NCBI RefSeq assembly: GCF_039536205.1
Contig: NZ_BAAAYL010000001.1
Coordinates: 2,914,001-2,978,000 of the forward strand
Source of the DNA: Streptomyces sannanensis
Lineage (GTDB): Bacteria > Actinomycetota > Actinomycetes > Streptomycetales > Streptomycetaceae
Length of the DNA stretch: 64,000 nucleotides
Direction: 5' to 3'
The notes beneath the pieces were generated by a model, which saw only the letters and a program-made list of their open reading frames with translations, ran no database searches and was not told the DNA's origin. How positions within the stretch are numbered: position 1 is the stretch's first letter; the number at the start of each line of letters is the position of its first letter. Made by a program: the position numbers and the translations under genes. Of this stretch, positions 1 to 8,278 are shown in pieces.

Positions 1-1
1 G

Positions 2-541
2 GGCCTCACCGACAATCACGCGTACGAATCCAACCCGTGGAGCTGGATCGTGCTCGGCCGCCCGGTGTCGTACTTCTACGAGTCCCCGAAGCCGGGCACG
101 CACGGCTGCCCGCAGGGCGGCGGCGACTGCGCCCGCGAGGTCCTGGCCATCGGCACCCCGCTGCTGTGGTGGGCCGCCTGCTTCGCGCTCTGCTACGTGC
201 TGTGGCGCTGGCTGTTCCGGCGTGACTGGCGGGCCGGGGCGATCGCCTGCGGCGTCGCGGCGGGCTGGGCCCCCTGGTTCCTCTACCAGGAGCGGACGAT
301 CTTCCTCTTCTACGCCGTCGTGTTCGTACCGTTCCTGTGCCTGGCGGTGGCGATGATGATCGGCGCGATCCTGGGGCCGCCCGGGGCAAGCGAGCGACGG
401 CGGGCGGCCGGAGCGGTCGGCGCGGGCGTGCTGGTGCTGCTGATCATCTGGAATTTCATCTACTTCTGGCCGATCTACACAGGCCAGACGATTCCCATGG
501 ACGCCTGGCGGAACCGGATGTGGCTGGACACCTGGATCTAG
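2..541 (+). CDS. pmt: Protein O-mannosyltransferase, C-terminal part (5' end outside window)
   Basis: This is the last 179 codons of a polyprenyl-phosphate-mannose protein mannosyltransferase, an integral membrane enzyme that glycosylates exported proteins in actinomycetes. The reading frame is open from base 2. It contains the typical tail: a Trp-rich segment (WSWIVLGRPVSYFYE), a short extracytoplasmic loop with two Cys, then three or four hydrophobic helices, including one with the family-typical YQERTIFLFYAVVFVPF. It ends MWLDTWI, like other streptomycete Pmt proteins. The catalytic N-terminal Asp-Glu loop lies outside the window. A perfect hairpin terminator follows 15 bases after the stop. 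The family call is from recognition of the tail only. Confidence 0.85.
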   Translation, partial: GLTDNHAYESNPWSWIVLGRPVSYFYESPKPGTHGCPQGGGDCAREVLAIGTPLLWWAACFALCYVLWRWLFRRDWRAGAIACGVAAGWAPWFLYQERTIFLFYAVVFVPFLCLAVAMMIGAILGPPGASERRRAAGAVGAGVLVLLIIWNFIYFWPIYTGQTIPMDAWRNRMWLDTWI

Positions 542-555
542 CAAGTGAAACGCAG

Positions 556-586
556 AAGAGGGCGCGACCGTCGGTCGCGCCCTCTT
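556..586 (+). terminator. Intrinsic terminator after pmt
   Basis: AAGAGGGCGCGACCG (556-570) and its exact reverse complement (572-586) form a 14-bp stem around a tiny loop just after the pmt stop codon. Confidence 0.85.
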
Positions 587-974
587 GGTCGTTGTCGGTG
601 GTTCCCGGTGACCATTGGCGGCCCTTGGACGGCCCAGAGACGGCCCGGCGTCCGCCGCCCCGATTCCCCCCGTTGAACACCTCGGGCTGAACATCTGGAT
701 CTGACGACTGCGGCACAGCGCGCAGGGCGTCGGCCCGGGACCGGCTCCCACCGTGGGCTTGCCATGGTCGGGTTGCCACCCGAGACGGTTCTTGCGAGCC
801 TGAAAACACCGTGGTCCACAGCGCCGGCCCGTCAGCCTGGACGCCTGCGAATCCTGAGGCCGAATACGTCCGACGGGCACTCGGAGGAGTACGCAGAATC
901 ATTCAGGACCAACGCCCGGAAAGGCAGTCAGCCTCAGCCGCCGTCGAGGGGCCGAGCGATTGCGAGGGGTGAAG
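587..974. other. Intergenic region, no gene seen
   Basis: About 390 bases between the pmt terminator and the next start. Short open frames exist on both strands but none has a ribosome binding site or recognisable protein pattern. The last 15 bases carry the AGGGG Shine-Dalgarno of the following secreted-protein gene. Confidence 0.5.
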
Positions 975-1580
975 ATGAGACTGAAGAAGAGACTGCGATA
1001 CGCCGTCGCGGCTGCGGTTCTGGCAACCCCGATGCTGGTCATGGGGACGGCACAGCCCGCTTCCGCGGCCACCTTTCACACGGTCACTCTCACCGGCGAC
1101 ATGCACGTATACAACTCGGCCGGGATTTTCAAATACGAGTCCACCGGCGATTTCCACTTCGAACGACATGTCACCCTGACCCACGACCACCCGGACGGCA
1201 CGCTGAGCTATTGGGCATGCGAAGGCGGCGAGACCCGGGGCGTCCTGACCGTCGACCTGCATCTCAACCCCTGGGAAACGGTGACGATGGCGCCCAGGCT
1301 GCAGTTGTTCGAGGGGTCGAGCTGCAGCAGCGGTGACCTCGACGGTGAGCAGTACGGCCTGGAGCGCGGCTTCCTTCCCGGCGAGACACGGACGTGGTAC
1401 CTGAAGGCCGTGAACGGCGAGATCCTGTCCGGCGACATGGCCAGCGTGAATTTCAAGCTGACGCATTCCACCAGCTCACTCGCGGAAGAGTACCCCCTTC
1501 CCAAACCTAGCCTCATAGAAAAATACCCGCCGCCCAGCCCGAATCTCATAGAGAAATACCCCCCGTCCGCTCAGGGATAG
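975..1580 (+). CDS. Secreted hypothetical protein with C-terminal EKYP repeats
   Basis: A 201-residue exported protein of unknown function. The ATG at 975 is chosen over a TTG at 960 because GAGGGG lies just before it. Residues 1-34 are a classical signal peptide: a basic start, a hydrophobic core, and a probable Ala-X-Ala cleavage site near QPASAA. The body (about 35-165) is beta-rich with two Cys that could pair. The last 30 residues hold a short proline-rich repeat: EEYPLPKPS, LIEKYPPPSPN, LIEKYPPS. The gene stands alone behind the pmt terminator. I do not recognise the family. The repeats may be a wall- or protein-binding tail, which is inference only. Confidence 0.7.
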   Translation: MRLKKRLRYAVAAAVLATPMLVMGTAQPASAATFHTVTLTGDMHVYNSAGIFKYESTGDFHFERHVTLTHDHPDGTLSYWACEGGETRGVLTVDLHLNPWETVTMAPRLQLFEGSSCSSGDLDGEQYGLERGFLPGETRTWYLKAVNGEILSGDMASVNFKLTHSTSSLAEEYPLPKPSLIEKYPPPSPNLIEKYPPSAQG

Positions 1581-1725
1581 CCGTCGGCGGTCGCCACCGG
1601 AGCACCCCGCGGAATGGTGCGGGCTGTACGCACGGACGCCCAGCGATGGCTGGATGCGCGGGTTCGAGCGCACCGCGTGTCACACCCGTCCCGTAGAGTT
1701 ACAGCCCTCGTGGGGAGGGGCTGTC

Positions 1726-3348
1726 ATGCGCAGTGGAGCGAAGGTCGCGATTGTCGGTGGGGTGTTCGCGGTGGTGGCCGGGGGGATCGGCTACGGCGCG
1801 TACAACGTGGTCGACGCGGTGACCGGTACGGGTACGCGGGCGGGCAGCTCGACGGTGAAGACCGGGCCGCCGAGCGCCGACGAGGTGCGTGAGACCGTCA
1901 AGGGCTTCCTCGACGCCTGGGCGGCGGGCGATGAGCGCGCCGCAGCCGAGCTCACCGACAACGCCGCCGAGGCGCAGCCCGCGATCGCCGGCTACCGCGA
2001 GGACGCGCACATCACGAAGGCGACGTTCACGACGGGCACGGCCGTGGGCGCGAAGGTGCCGTTCAGGGTCACCGCCCAGGTCACGTACGAAGGGCGGAGC
2101 AAGCCCTGGGAGTACGAGTCGGAGCTCACCGTCGTACGCGGCGCGACGACCGGCAAGGCCCTGGTGGACTGGCAGCCGACGGTCGTCCACCCGGACCTGA
2201 GGAAGGGCGAACGGCTGATGACGGGCCCGGCCTCGGCGCCGCCCGTCAAGGCCCTGGACCGCGACGGCGTGGAGCTCACCAGGGAGAAGTACCCCTCGCT
2301 CGGGCCGGTGCTGGACGGGCTCCGCGAGAAGTACGGGCAGAGTGCGGGCGGAGAGTCCGGTGTCGAGCTGGTCATCGACGGTGGGGACGGCGGGGCCCCC
2401 GACCGGTCGCTGCTCACCCTCACCGAGGGCAAACCGGGCGAGCTGCGCACCACGCTCGACGCGAAGGTCCAGGCTGCCGCCGAACGGGCCGTGAAGCGGT
2501 ACGACCAGGCGTCGGTCGTCGCGATCCAGCCGAGTACGGGCAAGATACGGGCCGTCGCCAACAACCGTGACGACGGCTTCAATGCGGCCATGCAGGGCAC
2601 GCTGGCTCCGGGGTCGACGATGAAGATCGTCACGGCCGCGATGCTCATGGAGAAGGGACTGGTGGCCGCGGACAAGCCGGCCGAGTGCCCGCCGGAGGCC
2701 ATATGGGGCGGCCGGGCCTTCACCAACCTCAAGGGCTTCTCCCTCCCCGAAGGAACGACCTTCGCCCGCAGCTTCGCCAAGTCCTGCAACACGGCCTTCA
2801 TCAAGCTCATCGACGACACCAAGGACGAGTCCGCGCTCTCGAAGGAGGCGACGGAGGTCTTCGGTATCGGCCTGGACTGGAAGACCGGAATCGCCTCCTT
2901 CGACGGCAGAGTGCCGGAGACGACGGGCGCCGACGCCGCTGCCGCGTACATCGGGCAGGGCCAGGTCCAGATGAACCCGCTCAACATCGCGTCCATCACC
3001 GCGACGGCGAAGTCGGGTGTCTTCAAGCAGCCGATCCTGGTCTCCGCGGAGCTCGACGACCGGCCCATCGCCCGAGCGGCGCGGCGGCTTCCGGACTCCG
3101 TGGCCCGGCAGCTGCGCGACATGATGCGGCTCACCGCGACCAGCGGCACCGGCGCCACCGCCATGGCCGGCCTCGGCGGCGACAAAGGCGCGAAGACCGG
3201 CTCCGCGGAGGTCGACGGAAAGGCCGCGTCCGACAGCTGGTTCACCGGATTCCGTGACGACCTGGCGGCGGCCGCAGTCGTCCAGTCCGGCGGCCACGGC
3301 GGCGACGCGGCGGGCCCGGTGGTGGCGACGGTACTGGGCGCGGGCTGA
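1726..3348 (+). CDS. Penicillin-binding protein, class B-type transpeptidase with NTF2-like domain
   Basis: A 540-residue membrane-anchored D,D-transpeptidase that cross-links peptidoglycan outside the cell membrane. The ATG at 1726 follows GGGGAGGGG. Residues 7-29 are the single membrane anchor; about 45-150 form an NTF2-like (MecA N-terminal) domain; the transpeptidase domain fills the C-terminal half. All three active-site motifs are visible: STMK (S297-K300), SCN (S353-N355) and KTGS (K490-S493), so the enzyme should be active. It lacks the glycosyltransferase domain of class A enzymes. In Streptomyces relatives this type is often present in several copies near ssgE, as here. Whether it serves vegetative growth or sporulation cannot be told from sequence. 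Confidence 0.9.
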   Translation: MRSGAKVAIVGGVFAVVAGGIGYGAYNVVDAVTGTGTRAGSSTVKTGPPSADEVRETVKGFLDAWAAGDERAAAELTDNAAEAQPAIAGYREDAHITKATFTTGTAVGAKVPFRVTAQVTYEGRSKPWEYESELTVVRGATTGKALVDWQPTVVHPDLRKGERLMTGPASAPPVKALDRDGVELTREKYPSLGPVLDGLREKYGQSAGGESGVELVIDGGDGGAPDRSLLTLTEGKPGELRTTLDAKVQAAAERAVKRYDQASVVAIQPSTGKIRAVANNRDDGFNAAMQGTLAPGSTMKIVTAAMLMEKGLVAADKPAECPPEAIWGGRAFTNLKGFSLPEGTTFARSFAKSCNTAFIKLIDDTKDESALSKEATEVFGIGLDWKTGIASFDGRVPETTGADAAAAYIGQGQVQMNPLNIASITATAKSGVFKQPILVSAELDDRPIARAARRLPDSVARQLRDMMRLTATSGTGATAMAGLGGDKGAKTGSAEVDGKAASDSWFTGFRDDLAAAAVVQSGGHGGDAAGPVVATVLGAG

Positions 3349-3460
3349 CGTAGCCCGGCCTGCCGGACGTGGAACGGCGACACGGGTCGCGCACTCGCAA
3401 CCGTGCCGCAGAGTGAAACGTGTTCGCCCGGCACGGACGCACACCGCTAGCGTGCGGACC

Positions 3461-3988
3461 ATGAGTTCTCCCGATTCCTCCGCACACCCCCTCTTCGCCG
3501 AGGCCCTGCGCGAACTCGGCCTGGACGTCGAGGTGCGCCGCTTCCCCGACTCGACCCGCACCGCCGCCGAGGCCGCGGCCGCCATCGGCTGCGAACTGTC
3601 CCGGATCGCGAAGTCGCTGATCTTCTCGGCATGGGGGTCCCCCCTGCTCGAGCACAGCCGGGAGCAGGGGGGAGGCGTCCCGGTGCTGGTCCTGATGGAC
3701 GGCGCGTCACGGGTCGATGTGGAGCTCGTACGCCGTGAGCTGGGCGCGGAGAAGGTGAAGCGCGCGGACGCGAACCTGGTCCGGGAGACCACCGGCTACG
3801 CCATCGGCGGCGTACCGCCCTTCGGACACCGTACGAAGACCCGGGTCCTGGCCGACCGCGGACTGCTCGACCACGACGTGGTGTGGGCCGCGGCCGGCAC
3901 CCCGCACGCGGTGTTCCCGCTCGACCCGAAGACCCTGATCGCCCACGCCGGCGGCATTCTGGTGGATGTCCGCGAGCGCAACGCGTGA
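3461..3988 (+). CDS. YbaK/ProX-type aminoacyl-tRNA deacylase
   Basis: A 175-residue YbaK/EbsC domain protein, probably a trans-acting editing enzyme that hydrolyses mischarged tRNA (Cys- or Ala-tRNA(Pro) in characterised relatives). The ATG at 3461 is the first plausible start: the frame runs open far upstream but overlaps the PBP gene there. Family patterns include the N-terminal amphipathic helix, the central IAKSLIF strand carrying the conserved Lys, and the C-terminal GTPHAVFPLDP segment. Residues 58-72 (AWGSPLLEHSREQGGG) are an extra loop encoded by a palindromic repeat element inserted in frame, interrupting the core between the strands IAKSLIFS and VLVLMDG. Whether the enzyme still folds with this loop is unknown. 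Confidence 0.85.
   Translation: MSSPDSSAHPLFAEALRELGLDVEVRRFPDSTRTAAEAAAAIGCELSRIAKSLIFSAWGSPLLEHSREQGGGVPVLVLMDGASRVDVELVRRELGAEKVKRADANLVRETTGYAIGGVPPFGHRTKTRVLADRGLLDHDVVWAAAGTPHAVFPLDPKTLIAHAGGILVDVRERNA
3632..3674 (+). repeat. Palindromic repeat element inside the ybaK-type gene
   Basis: A 43-bp element opening TGGGGGTCCCCCCTGCTC and closing GAGCAGGGGGGAG. Its arms are complementary. It resembles the three 35-bp elements at 8232, 9211 and 15744 in reverse orientation but has a longer centre. Confidence 0.6.
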
Positions 3989-4065
3989 CGCGTTTCGGCC
4001 CGCCGCGGATCGCGGCCGCGGGCCTGATGGTGGTGGGCATCGGTCTGATGACGCACGCGGCCTGA
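3985..4065 (+). CDS. Possible 26-residue hydrophobic peptide coupled to the deacylase gene
   Basis: GTG at 3985 overlaps the deacylase stop by four bases (GTGA), the arrangement of translational coupling. The product would begin MTRFGPPRIAAAGLMVVG and end MTHAA, one short hydrophobic stretch. It could also be the leftover tail of a lost membrane protein. No independent support is visible, so this is a weak call. Confidence 0.25.
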   Translation: MTRFGPPRIAAAGLMVVGIGLMTHAA

Positions 4066-4160
4066 CCGGCCATCGGCCCGCGCGCTCGCTGCGATGAGTT
4101 CCGGTCCTCATGACCGTCTACACCTTCGGCACCTCACGGACCGAGCGAAGGACGGACACC

Positions 4161-4718
4161 ATGCGCAAGATCGTCAACGCCACGTACATGACCCTCGACG
4201 GCGACATCGCGAACATGCAGGACTGGCACTTCGACTACTTCGGCGAGGAAGCCGCGAAGGCCGCCGGTGCCCAGCTCTTCGGCAGCGACGCCCTCATCAT
4301 GGGCCGCAGGACCTACGACGGCTTCTCCGAGGCGTGGTCGGCCCGCGCCGGGGCGGACGCGTTCGCCGACCGGATGAACGGGATCGAGAAGTACGTCGTG
4401 TCGTCCACGCTGCAGCACCCCACCTGGACGAACACCAGTGTGATCAGCGGCGATGTGGTGGCCCAGGTGCGAAAGCTGAAGGAACAGCCGGGCGGGGACA
4501 TCCTCCAGTACGGCTTCGGCCCGGTGACCCGACTGCTCCTCGACAACGGCCTGCTCGACGAGCTCCGGATCTGGCTCCACCCGGTCCTCTCCGGCAAGGC
4601 CGAGCCGTCCGAGCTGCTCTACCGGGACGGCATCCGGACCGGGTTCACCCTCACCGGCACCGAGGTGCACAGCACCGGCCTGATCATCCTCAGCTACGCG
4701 CCGAAGGAGACGGCGTAG
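4161..4718 (+). CDS. Dihydrofolate reductase-like (RibD C-terminal domain) protein
   Basis: A 185-residue cytoplasmic protein of the RibD-C/DHFR-like superfamily, which binds NADPH; members act in riboflavin synthesis or are reductases of unknown substrate. It begins MRKIVNATYMTLDGDI, the usual first strand of YwjB/YyaP-type stand-alone proteins. It carries the nucleotide-binding pieces DALIMGRRTYDGF and GGDILQYGFGPVTRLLLDNGLLDELRI. The length fits the family. The ATG at 4161 is chosen because the family's first strand starts there. It is not in a riboflavin operon, so it is unlikely to be ribD itself. It converges on the serine hydrolase gene with about 34 bases between stop codons. Confidence 0.85.
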   Translation: MRKIVNATYMTLDGDIANMQDWHFDYFGEEAAKAAGAQLFGSDALIMGRRTYDGFSEAWSARAGADAFADRMNGIEKYVVSSTLQHPTWTNTSVISGDVVAQVRKLKEQPGGDILQYGFGPVTRLLLDNGLLDELRIWLHPVLSGKAEPSELLYRDGIRTGFTLTGTEVHSTGLIILSYAPKETA

Positions 4719-4752
4719 CACGCGGGCACGGATATCTGCTCGTGGAGGCCGC

Positions 4753-5919
4753 TCAGCCCGTCACCGCGGACCGGACCGCCCGTACGAGCGCCTGGGCGCG
4801 GGGGTCCGCGGTGACGCCCTTCTGCAGACCGTTGGTCACGTAGCCGAAGCCGATGCCCGACTCCGGGTCGGCGAAGCCGAGGGAGCCGCCGCGGCCCGGG
4901 TGGCCGAAGGAGCCGGGGGCGAGGAGCGGGCAGGACGGGCCGTGCAGCATGAAGCCGAGGCCGAAGCGGGTGTTGACGACCAGCACCTTGTCCGGGCCCG
5001 CGGATTCCTCGGTGCGGGCGAGGGTGAGCGTCGCGGGGGCGAAGAGGCGGTGACCGCCCTCGACGTCGCCGATCATCGCCGCGTAGGCGCGGGCCAGACC
5101 GCGGGCGGTGGAGATGCCGTTGGAGGCGGGGAGTTCGGCGGCGCGGTACGCGGGGCGGTTCTCGTCCGGGAGCGGGTCGATGGCGCCGAAGGCACGGCGG
5201 GTGAGGGAGGCCGGGTCCCGGTAGGCCTCGGAGACGGCCGGCTTGGGGCGGGTCTTGAGGGCGGGTCCGGCAGCCGGGGGGTCCACGGGGCCGACACGGT
5301 CCGCCCGGTGGGACTCGTCGTCGGGCAGGCCTATCCAGAAGTCGAGGCCCAGCGGTTCGGCCATCTGCTCGGCCACCCAGCGTCCCAGTGTGCGGCCGGT
5401 CACCCGCCCGACGAGCTCGCCGAGCAGCCAGCTGTACGTCTGCGCGTGGTAGCCGTGGGTGCTGCCGGGCTCCCAGGCGGGCGCCTGGGCGGCGACGGCC
5501 GCGGCGCCGAGTACGGGATCGGCGGCCTCGGCGGGGGTCAGCGGCCGGTCGAGTACGGGAACGCCCGCGCGGTGGGCCAGCAGATGGCGGACCAGCACCC
5601 GCTCCTTGCCGTTCGCCTTGAACTCGGGCCAGTAGGTGCCGACGGGAGCGTCGAGATCCACCTGGCCGCGCTGGTGCAGGAGAAGCAGGACGGAGGCCGC
5701 GATGCCCTTGGTGGCGGAGCGCACGATCTGGGCGGTGTCCATCACCCATGGCTCGGTGCCGTCGACGTCCCGGGTGCCGCCCCACAGGTCGACGACCTTG
5801 CGGCCGTCCTGATAGACGGCGACGGCGGCGCCTCGTTCGCCGAGCACGTCGAAGTTCCGCACGAAGGCGTCCTTGACGGGCTCGAAGCCCGCCGCCACCG
5901 TGCCCTGCACGTCCACCAC
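4753..5919 (-). CDS. Serine hydrolase of the class C beta-lactamase/EstB type
   Basis: A 389-residue serine hydrolase; characterised relatives are family VIII esterases rather than true beta-lactamases. The nucleophile motif is S68-A-T-K71, the Tyr motif is YSW in the segment THGYHAQTYSWLLGEL, and a C-terminal GHPGRGG replaces the KTG motif, as in EstB. There is no signal peptide, so it should be cytoplasmic. The GTG at 5919 is chosen because AAAGGGAG lies just upstream; a longer frame opening at 5964 lacks a ribosome site. It is divergent from the small gene at 6002. The natural substrate cannot be predicted. Confidence 0.85.
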   Translation of the reverse strand: MVDVQGTVAAGFEPVKDAFVRNFDVLGERGAAVAVYQDGRKVVDLWGGTRDVDGTEPWVMDTAQIVRSATKGIAASVLLLLHQRGQVDLDAPVGTYWPEFKANGKERVLVRHLLAHRAGVPVLDRPLTPAEAADPVLGAAAVAAQAPAWEPGSTHGYHAQTYSWLLGELVGRVTGRTLGRWVAEQMAEPLGLDFWIGLPDDESHRADRVGPVDPPAAGPALKTRPKPAVSEAYRDPASLTRRAFGAIDPLPDENRPAYRAAELPASNGISTARGLARAYAAMIGDVEGGHRLFAPATLTLARTEESAGPDKVLVVNTRFGLGFMLHGPSCPLLAPGSFGHPGRGGSLGFADPESGIGFGYVTNGLQKGVTADPRAQALVRAVRSAVTG

Positions 5920-6001
5920 TGAGCGCTCCCTTTCTGCCGCGCCCCTGTGGCGCACCCTTCCCATGGTGCAACGCGCTCGAGCACGCTCCTAACCTGGGTG
6001 C

Positions 6002-6181
6002 ATGGCTGCAACGAAGAAAGAGCTGCACGATCTGGTGGAGCGGCTCCGGCCCGACAGGGTCGACGACGTGGCCGATGTACTGCGCCGCGCCGCCGCCCCG
6101 TCCGAGGAACCGCCCACGCACGTCCCCACGGACACACGGCTGAACGCGGACGCGGAACTGCTGGACGGCTTCGGCCGCTGA
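6002..6181 (+). CDS. Small hydrophilic hypothetical protein; 3' end lies in a tandem repeat
   Basis: A 59-residue soluble protein beginning MAATKKELHDLVERLRPDR, helical and charged, of unknown function. The ATG lies 82 bases from the divergent serine hydrolase start. The last 17 codons (TDTRLNADAELLDGFGR and stop) form the start of a 173-bp unit that is repeated three times downstream. Each later copy therefore carries an orphan duplicate of this C-terminus, with Gly changed to Cys next to the final Arg. The helical N-terminus with an Asp/Leu-rich tail resembles small DNA- or partner-binding streptomycete proteins, but I cannot name a family. Confidence 0.6.
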   Translation: MAATKKELHDLVERLRPDRVDDVADVLRRAAAPSEEPPTHVPTDTRLNADAELLDGFGR

Positions 6182-6701
6182 CACCGGCCGCAGGTGACCG
6201 GCAAGCCGCAGTCCCACTCCGACGGACGGAGTCCGGCGCAGCCGGCCGAAGCCCGGGAGGCGCCCCGGCGCCGAGCGGCGCGAGGACGGCGTCAAGAGGA
6301 ACAGACACACGGCTGAACGCGGACGCGGAACTGCTGGACGGCTTCTGCCGCTGACACCGGCCGCAGGTGACCGGCAAGCCGCAGTCCCACTCCGACGGAC
6401 GGAGTCCGGCGCAGCCGGCCGAAGCCCGGGAGGCGCCCCGGCGCCGAGCGGCGCGAGGACGGCGTCAAGAGGAACAGACACACGGCTGAACGCGGACGCG
6501 GAACTGCTGGACGGCTTCTGCCGCTGACACCGGCCGCAGGTGACCGGCAAGCCGCAGTCCCACTCCGACGGACGGAGTCCGGCGCAGCCGGCCGAAGCCC
6601 GGGAGGCGCCCCGGCGCCGAGCGGCGCGAGGACGGCGTCAAGAGGAACAGACACACGGCTGAACGCGGACGCGGAACTGCTGGACGGCTTCTGCCGCTGA
6701 C
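6131..6701. repeat. 173-bp tandem repeat, 3.3 copies
   Basis: Copies start at 6131, 6304 and 6477, and a partial one (52 bases) at 6650; the period is exactly 173. Apart from GGC/TGC in the penultimate codon of the coding part, the copies look identical. The unit contains the 3' end of the 6002 gene followed by about 120 bp of GC-rich, hairpin-prone spacer. 173 is not a multiple of three, so no long repeat protein is encoded. Confidence 0.95.
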
Positions 6702-6739
6702 GACGAACAGCAACGACGACACCAACGGGATGAGGGGCG

Positions 6740-7489
6740 TCAGAAGGGCACGGACACCGCTCGCGGGTCGAAGCCGAAGGGCAGCTCCAGGCGGTGAGCC
6801 CGCATCACGGCCTCGTCGGCGAGGAGGTCCTGGGTGCGGCCGTCCGCGGCGATGACGCCCTCGCTGAGGATCACCGAACGGGGGCAGAGCTCCAGGGCGT
6901 ACGGCAGGTCATGGGTGACCATGAGCACCGTGACGTCCAGCGAACGCAGGATGTCGGCCAGTTCGCGGCGCGACGCCGGGTCGAGGTTGGACGAGGGCTC
7001 GTCGAGGACGACGATCTCCGGTTCCATGGCCAGGACCGTCGCGACGGCGACCCGGCGGCGCTGGCCGAAGGAGAGGTGGTGCGGGGGGCGCTCCGCGAAG
7101 TCCGCCATACCGACCTTCTCCAGGGCGGTACGCACCCGTGCCTCCAGCTCCGCCCCGCGCAGCCCGGACGCGGCCGGTCCGAAGGCCACGTCCTCGCGGA
7201 CGGTCGGCATGAAGAGCTGGTCGTCGGGGTCCTGGAAGACGATGCCGACCCGGCGGCGGATTTCGGCCAGGTTCTGCTTGTTCACGGGCAGGCCGGCCAC
7301 GGCGACCGTTCCGGCACCGCCGGTGAGGATGCCGTTCAGGTGGAGGACCAGGGTCGTCTTGCCGGCGCCGTTGGGGCCGAGCAGGGCGACCCGTTCGCCG
7401 CGGGCGACGGTCAGGTCGACGCCGAAGAGGGCCTGGTGGCCGTCGGGGTAGGCGAAGGCGAGGCCGGAGACTTCCAGGGAAGCGGTCAT
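6740..7489 (-). CDS. nikO: Nickel ECF transporter ATPase
   Basis: A 249-residue ATP-binding subunit of a group I energy-coupling-factor metal importer (CbiO/NikO type). It hydrolyses ATP on the cytoplasmic face of the NikMNQ membrane complex. Visible motifs are Walker A GPNGAGKT (38-45), the Q-loop VFQDPDDQLF, the signature LSFGQRRR, Walker B VVLDEPSSNLDP and the switch His in VTHD. The ATG at 7489 overlaps the stop of the upstream permease gene (ATGA), so translation is coupled; a second ATG at 7498 is less likely. It is the last gene of a three-gene operon. Nickel rather than cobalt is inferred from the Nur-type operator upstream of the operon. Confidence 0.9.
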   Translation of the reverse strand: MTASLEVSGLAFAYPDGHQALFGVDLTVARGERVALLGPNGAGKTTLVLHLNGILTGGAGTVAVAGLPVNKQNLAEIRRRVGIVFQDPDDQLFMPTVREDVAFGPAASGLRGAELEARVRTALEKVGMADFAERPPHHLSFGQRRRVAVATVLAMEPEIVVLDEPSSNLDPASRRELADILRSLDVTVLMVTHDLPYALELCPRSVILSEGVIAADGRTQDLLADEAVMRAHRLELPFGFDPRAVSVPF

Positions 7490-8277
7490 AGGGTCCATCC
7501 CAGCAGACAGATGAGCAGGGCGGAGAGCGGGAGGGCCGCGGCGGACGACCAGTCGGCCCGGGTCGCCGTCACCTGGTCGATGACCGGCATCGTTCCCGTG
7601 TAGCCGCGGCTGACCATCGCCAGATGGACCCGTTCCCCGCGCTCGTACGAGCGGATGAAGAGCGCGCCCGCGGACTTGGCGAGGACACCCCAGTGGCGTA
7701 CGCCACGTGCTTCGAAGCCGCGGGAGCGCCGGGCGATGGACATACGGCGCATCTCGTCCGTGATGACATCGCCGTAGCGGATCATGAAGGACGCGATCTG
7801 GACCAGCAGCGGGGGAAGCTTCAGCCGCTGGAGGCCGAGCAGCAGCGCACGCAGTTCGGTCGTGGACGCGAGGATCACCGACGCGGCGACTCCCAGCGTG
7901 CCCTTGGCCAGTACGTTCCAGGCGCCCCACAGACCGGGCACGCTGACCGAGAGGCCGAGCACCTCCACCTGCTCGCCGGGCACGACGAAGGGCATCAGCA
8001 CCGCGAAGGCCACGAACGGGATCTCGATCAGCAGCCGTCTCAGCAGAAAGCCGGCCGGGATCCGGGCCACCGCCGCGACCCCCGCGAGCAGCGCGGCGTA
8101 CACGCCGAACGCCCAGACCGCCTCGCGCGGGGTGGAGACGACGACCACGACGAAGCCGAAGACGGCGGCGAGCTTGCAGTGCGAGGGCAGCGCGTGCACC
8201 GGCGAGTGCCCGTGCCGGTAGAGCTTGTGGGCTCCCCCATGGCCTCCGGCATGGGAGGTACCCCCATCCCGCCCCAT
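7486..8277 (-). CDS. nikQ: Nickel ECF transporter transmembrane coupling protein
   Basis: A 263-residue T-component (CbiQ/NikQ family), with five or six hydrophobic helices and the conserved coupling region MSIARRSRGFEARG, whose Ala-Arg-rich motifs contact the ATPase. It links the substrate-binding NikMN to NikO. The stop overlaps the nikO start and the start lies one base after the nikMN stop, so the three genes form one transcript. Residues about 4-16 (DGGTSHAGGHGGA) are encoded by a 35-bp palindromic repeat, meaning the native N-terminus has been extended or replaced by the element. The ATG at 8277 is the only start in the gap. Confidence 0.88.
   Translation of the reverse strand: MGRDGGTSHAGGHGGAHKLYRHGHSPVHALPSHCKLAAVFGFVVVVVSTPREAVWAFGVYAALLAGVAAVARIPAGFLLRRLLIEIPFVAFAVLMPFVVPGEQVEVLGLSVSVPGLWGAWNVLAKGTLGVAASVILASTTELRALLLGLQRLKLPPLLVQIASFMIRYGDVITDEMRRMSIARRSRGFEARGVRHWGVLAKSAGALFIRSYERGERVHLAMVSRGYTGTMPVIDQVTATRADWSSAAALPLSALLICLLGWTL
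8232..8266. repeat. 35-bp palindromic repeat element in nikQ
   Basis: Opens CTCCCCCATGGCC and closes GGGAGGTACCCCCA. It is nearly identical to the elements at 9211 and 15744, and is read in frame as the N-terminal GGTSHAGGHGG of NikQ. Confidence 0.85.
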
Positions 8278-8278
8278 G

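Noticed and set aside
1699..3792. A 697-codon open frame on the minus strand opposite the penicillin-binding protein gene
   Set aside because: It is a product of GC-biased third positions. The plus strand has three intact active-site motifs and a proper ribosome site, while the minus frame is Arg/Gly-rich with no recognisable motif.
6292..6725. Repeated minus-strand frames (LFLLTPSSRRSAPGRLPG) across the 173-bp array
   Set aside because: They are restarts of the same shadow frame in each DNA repeat; 173 is not a multiple of three and there is no ribosome site.
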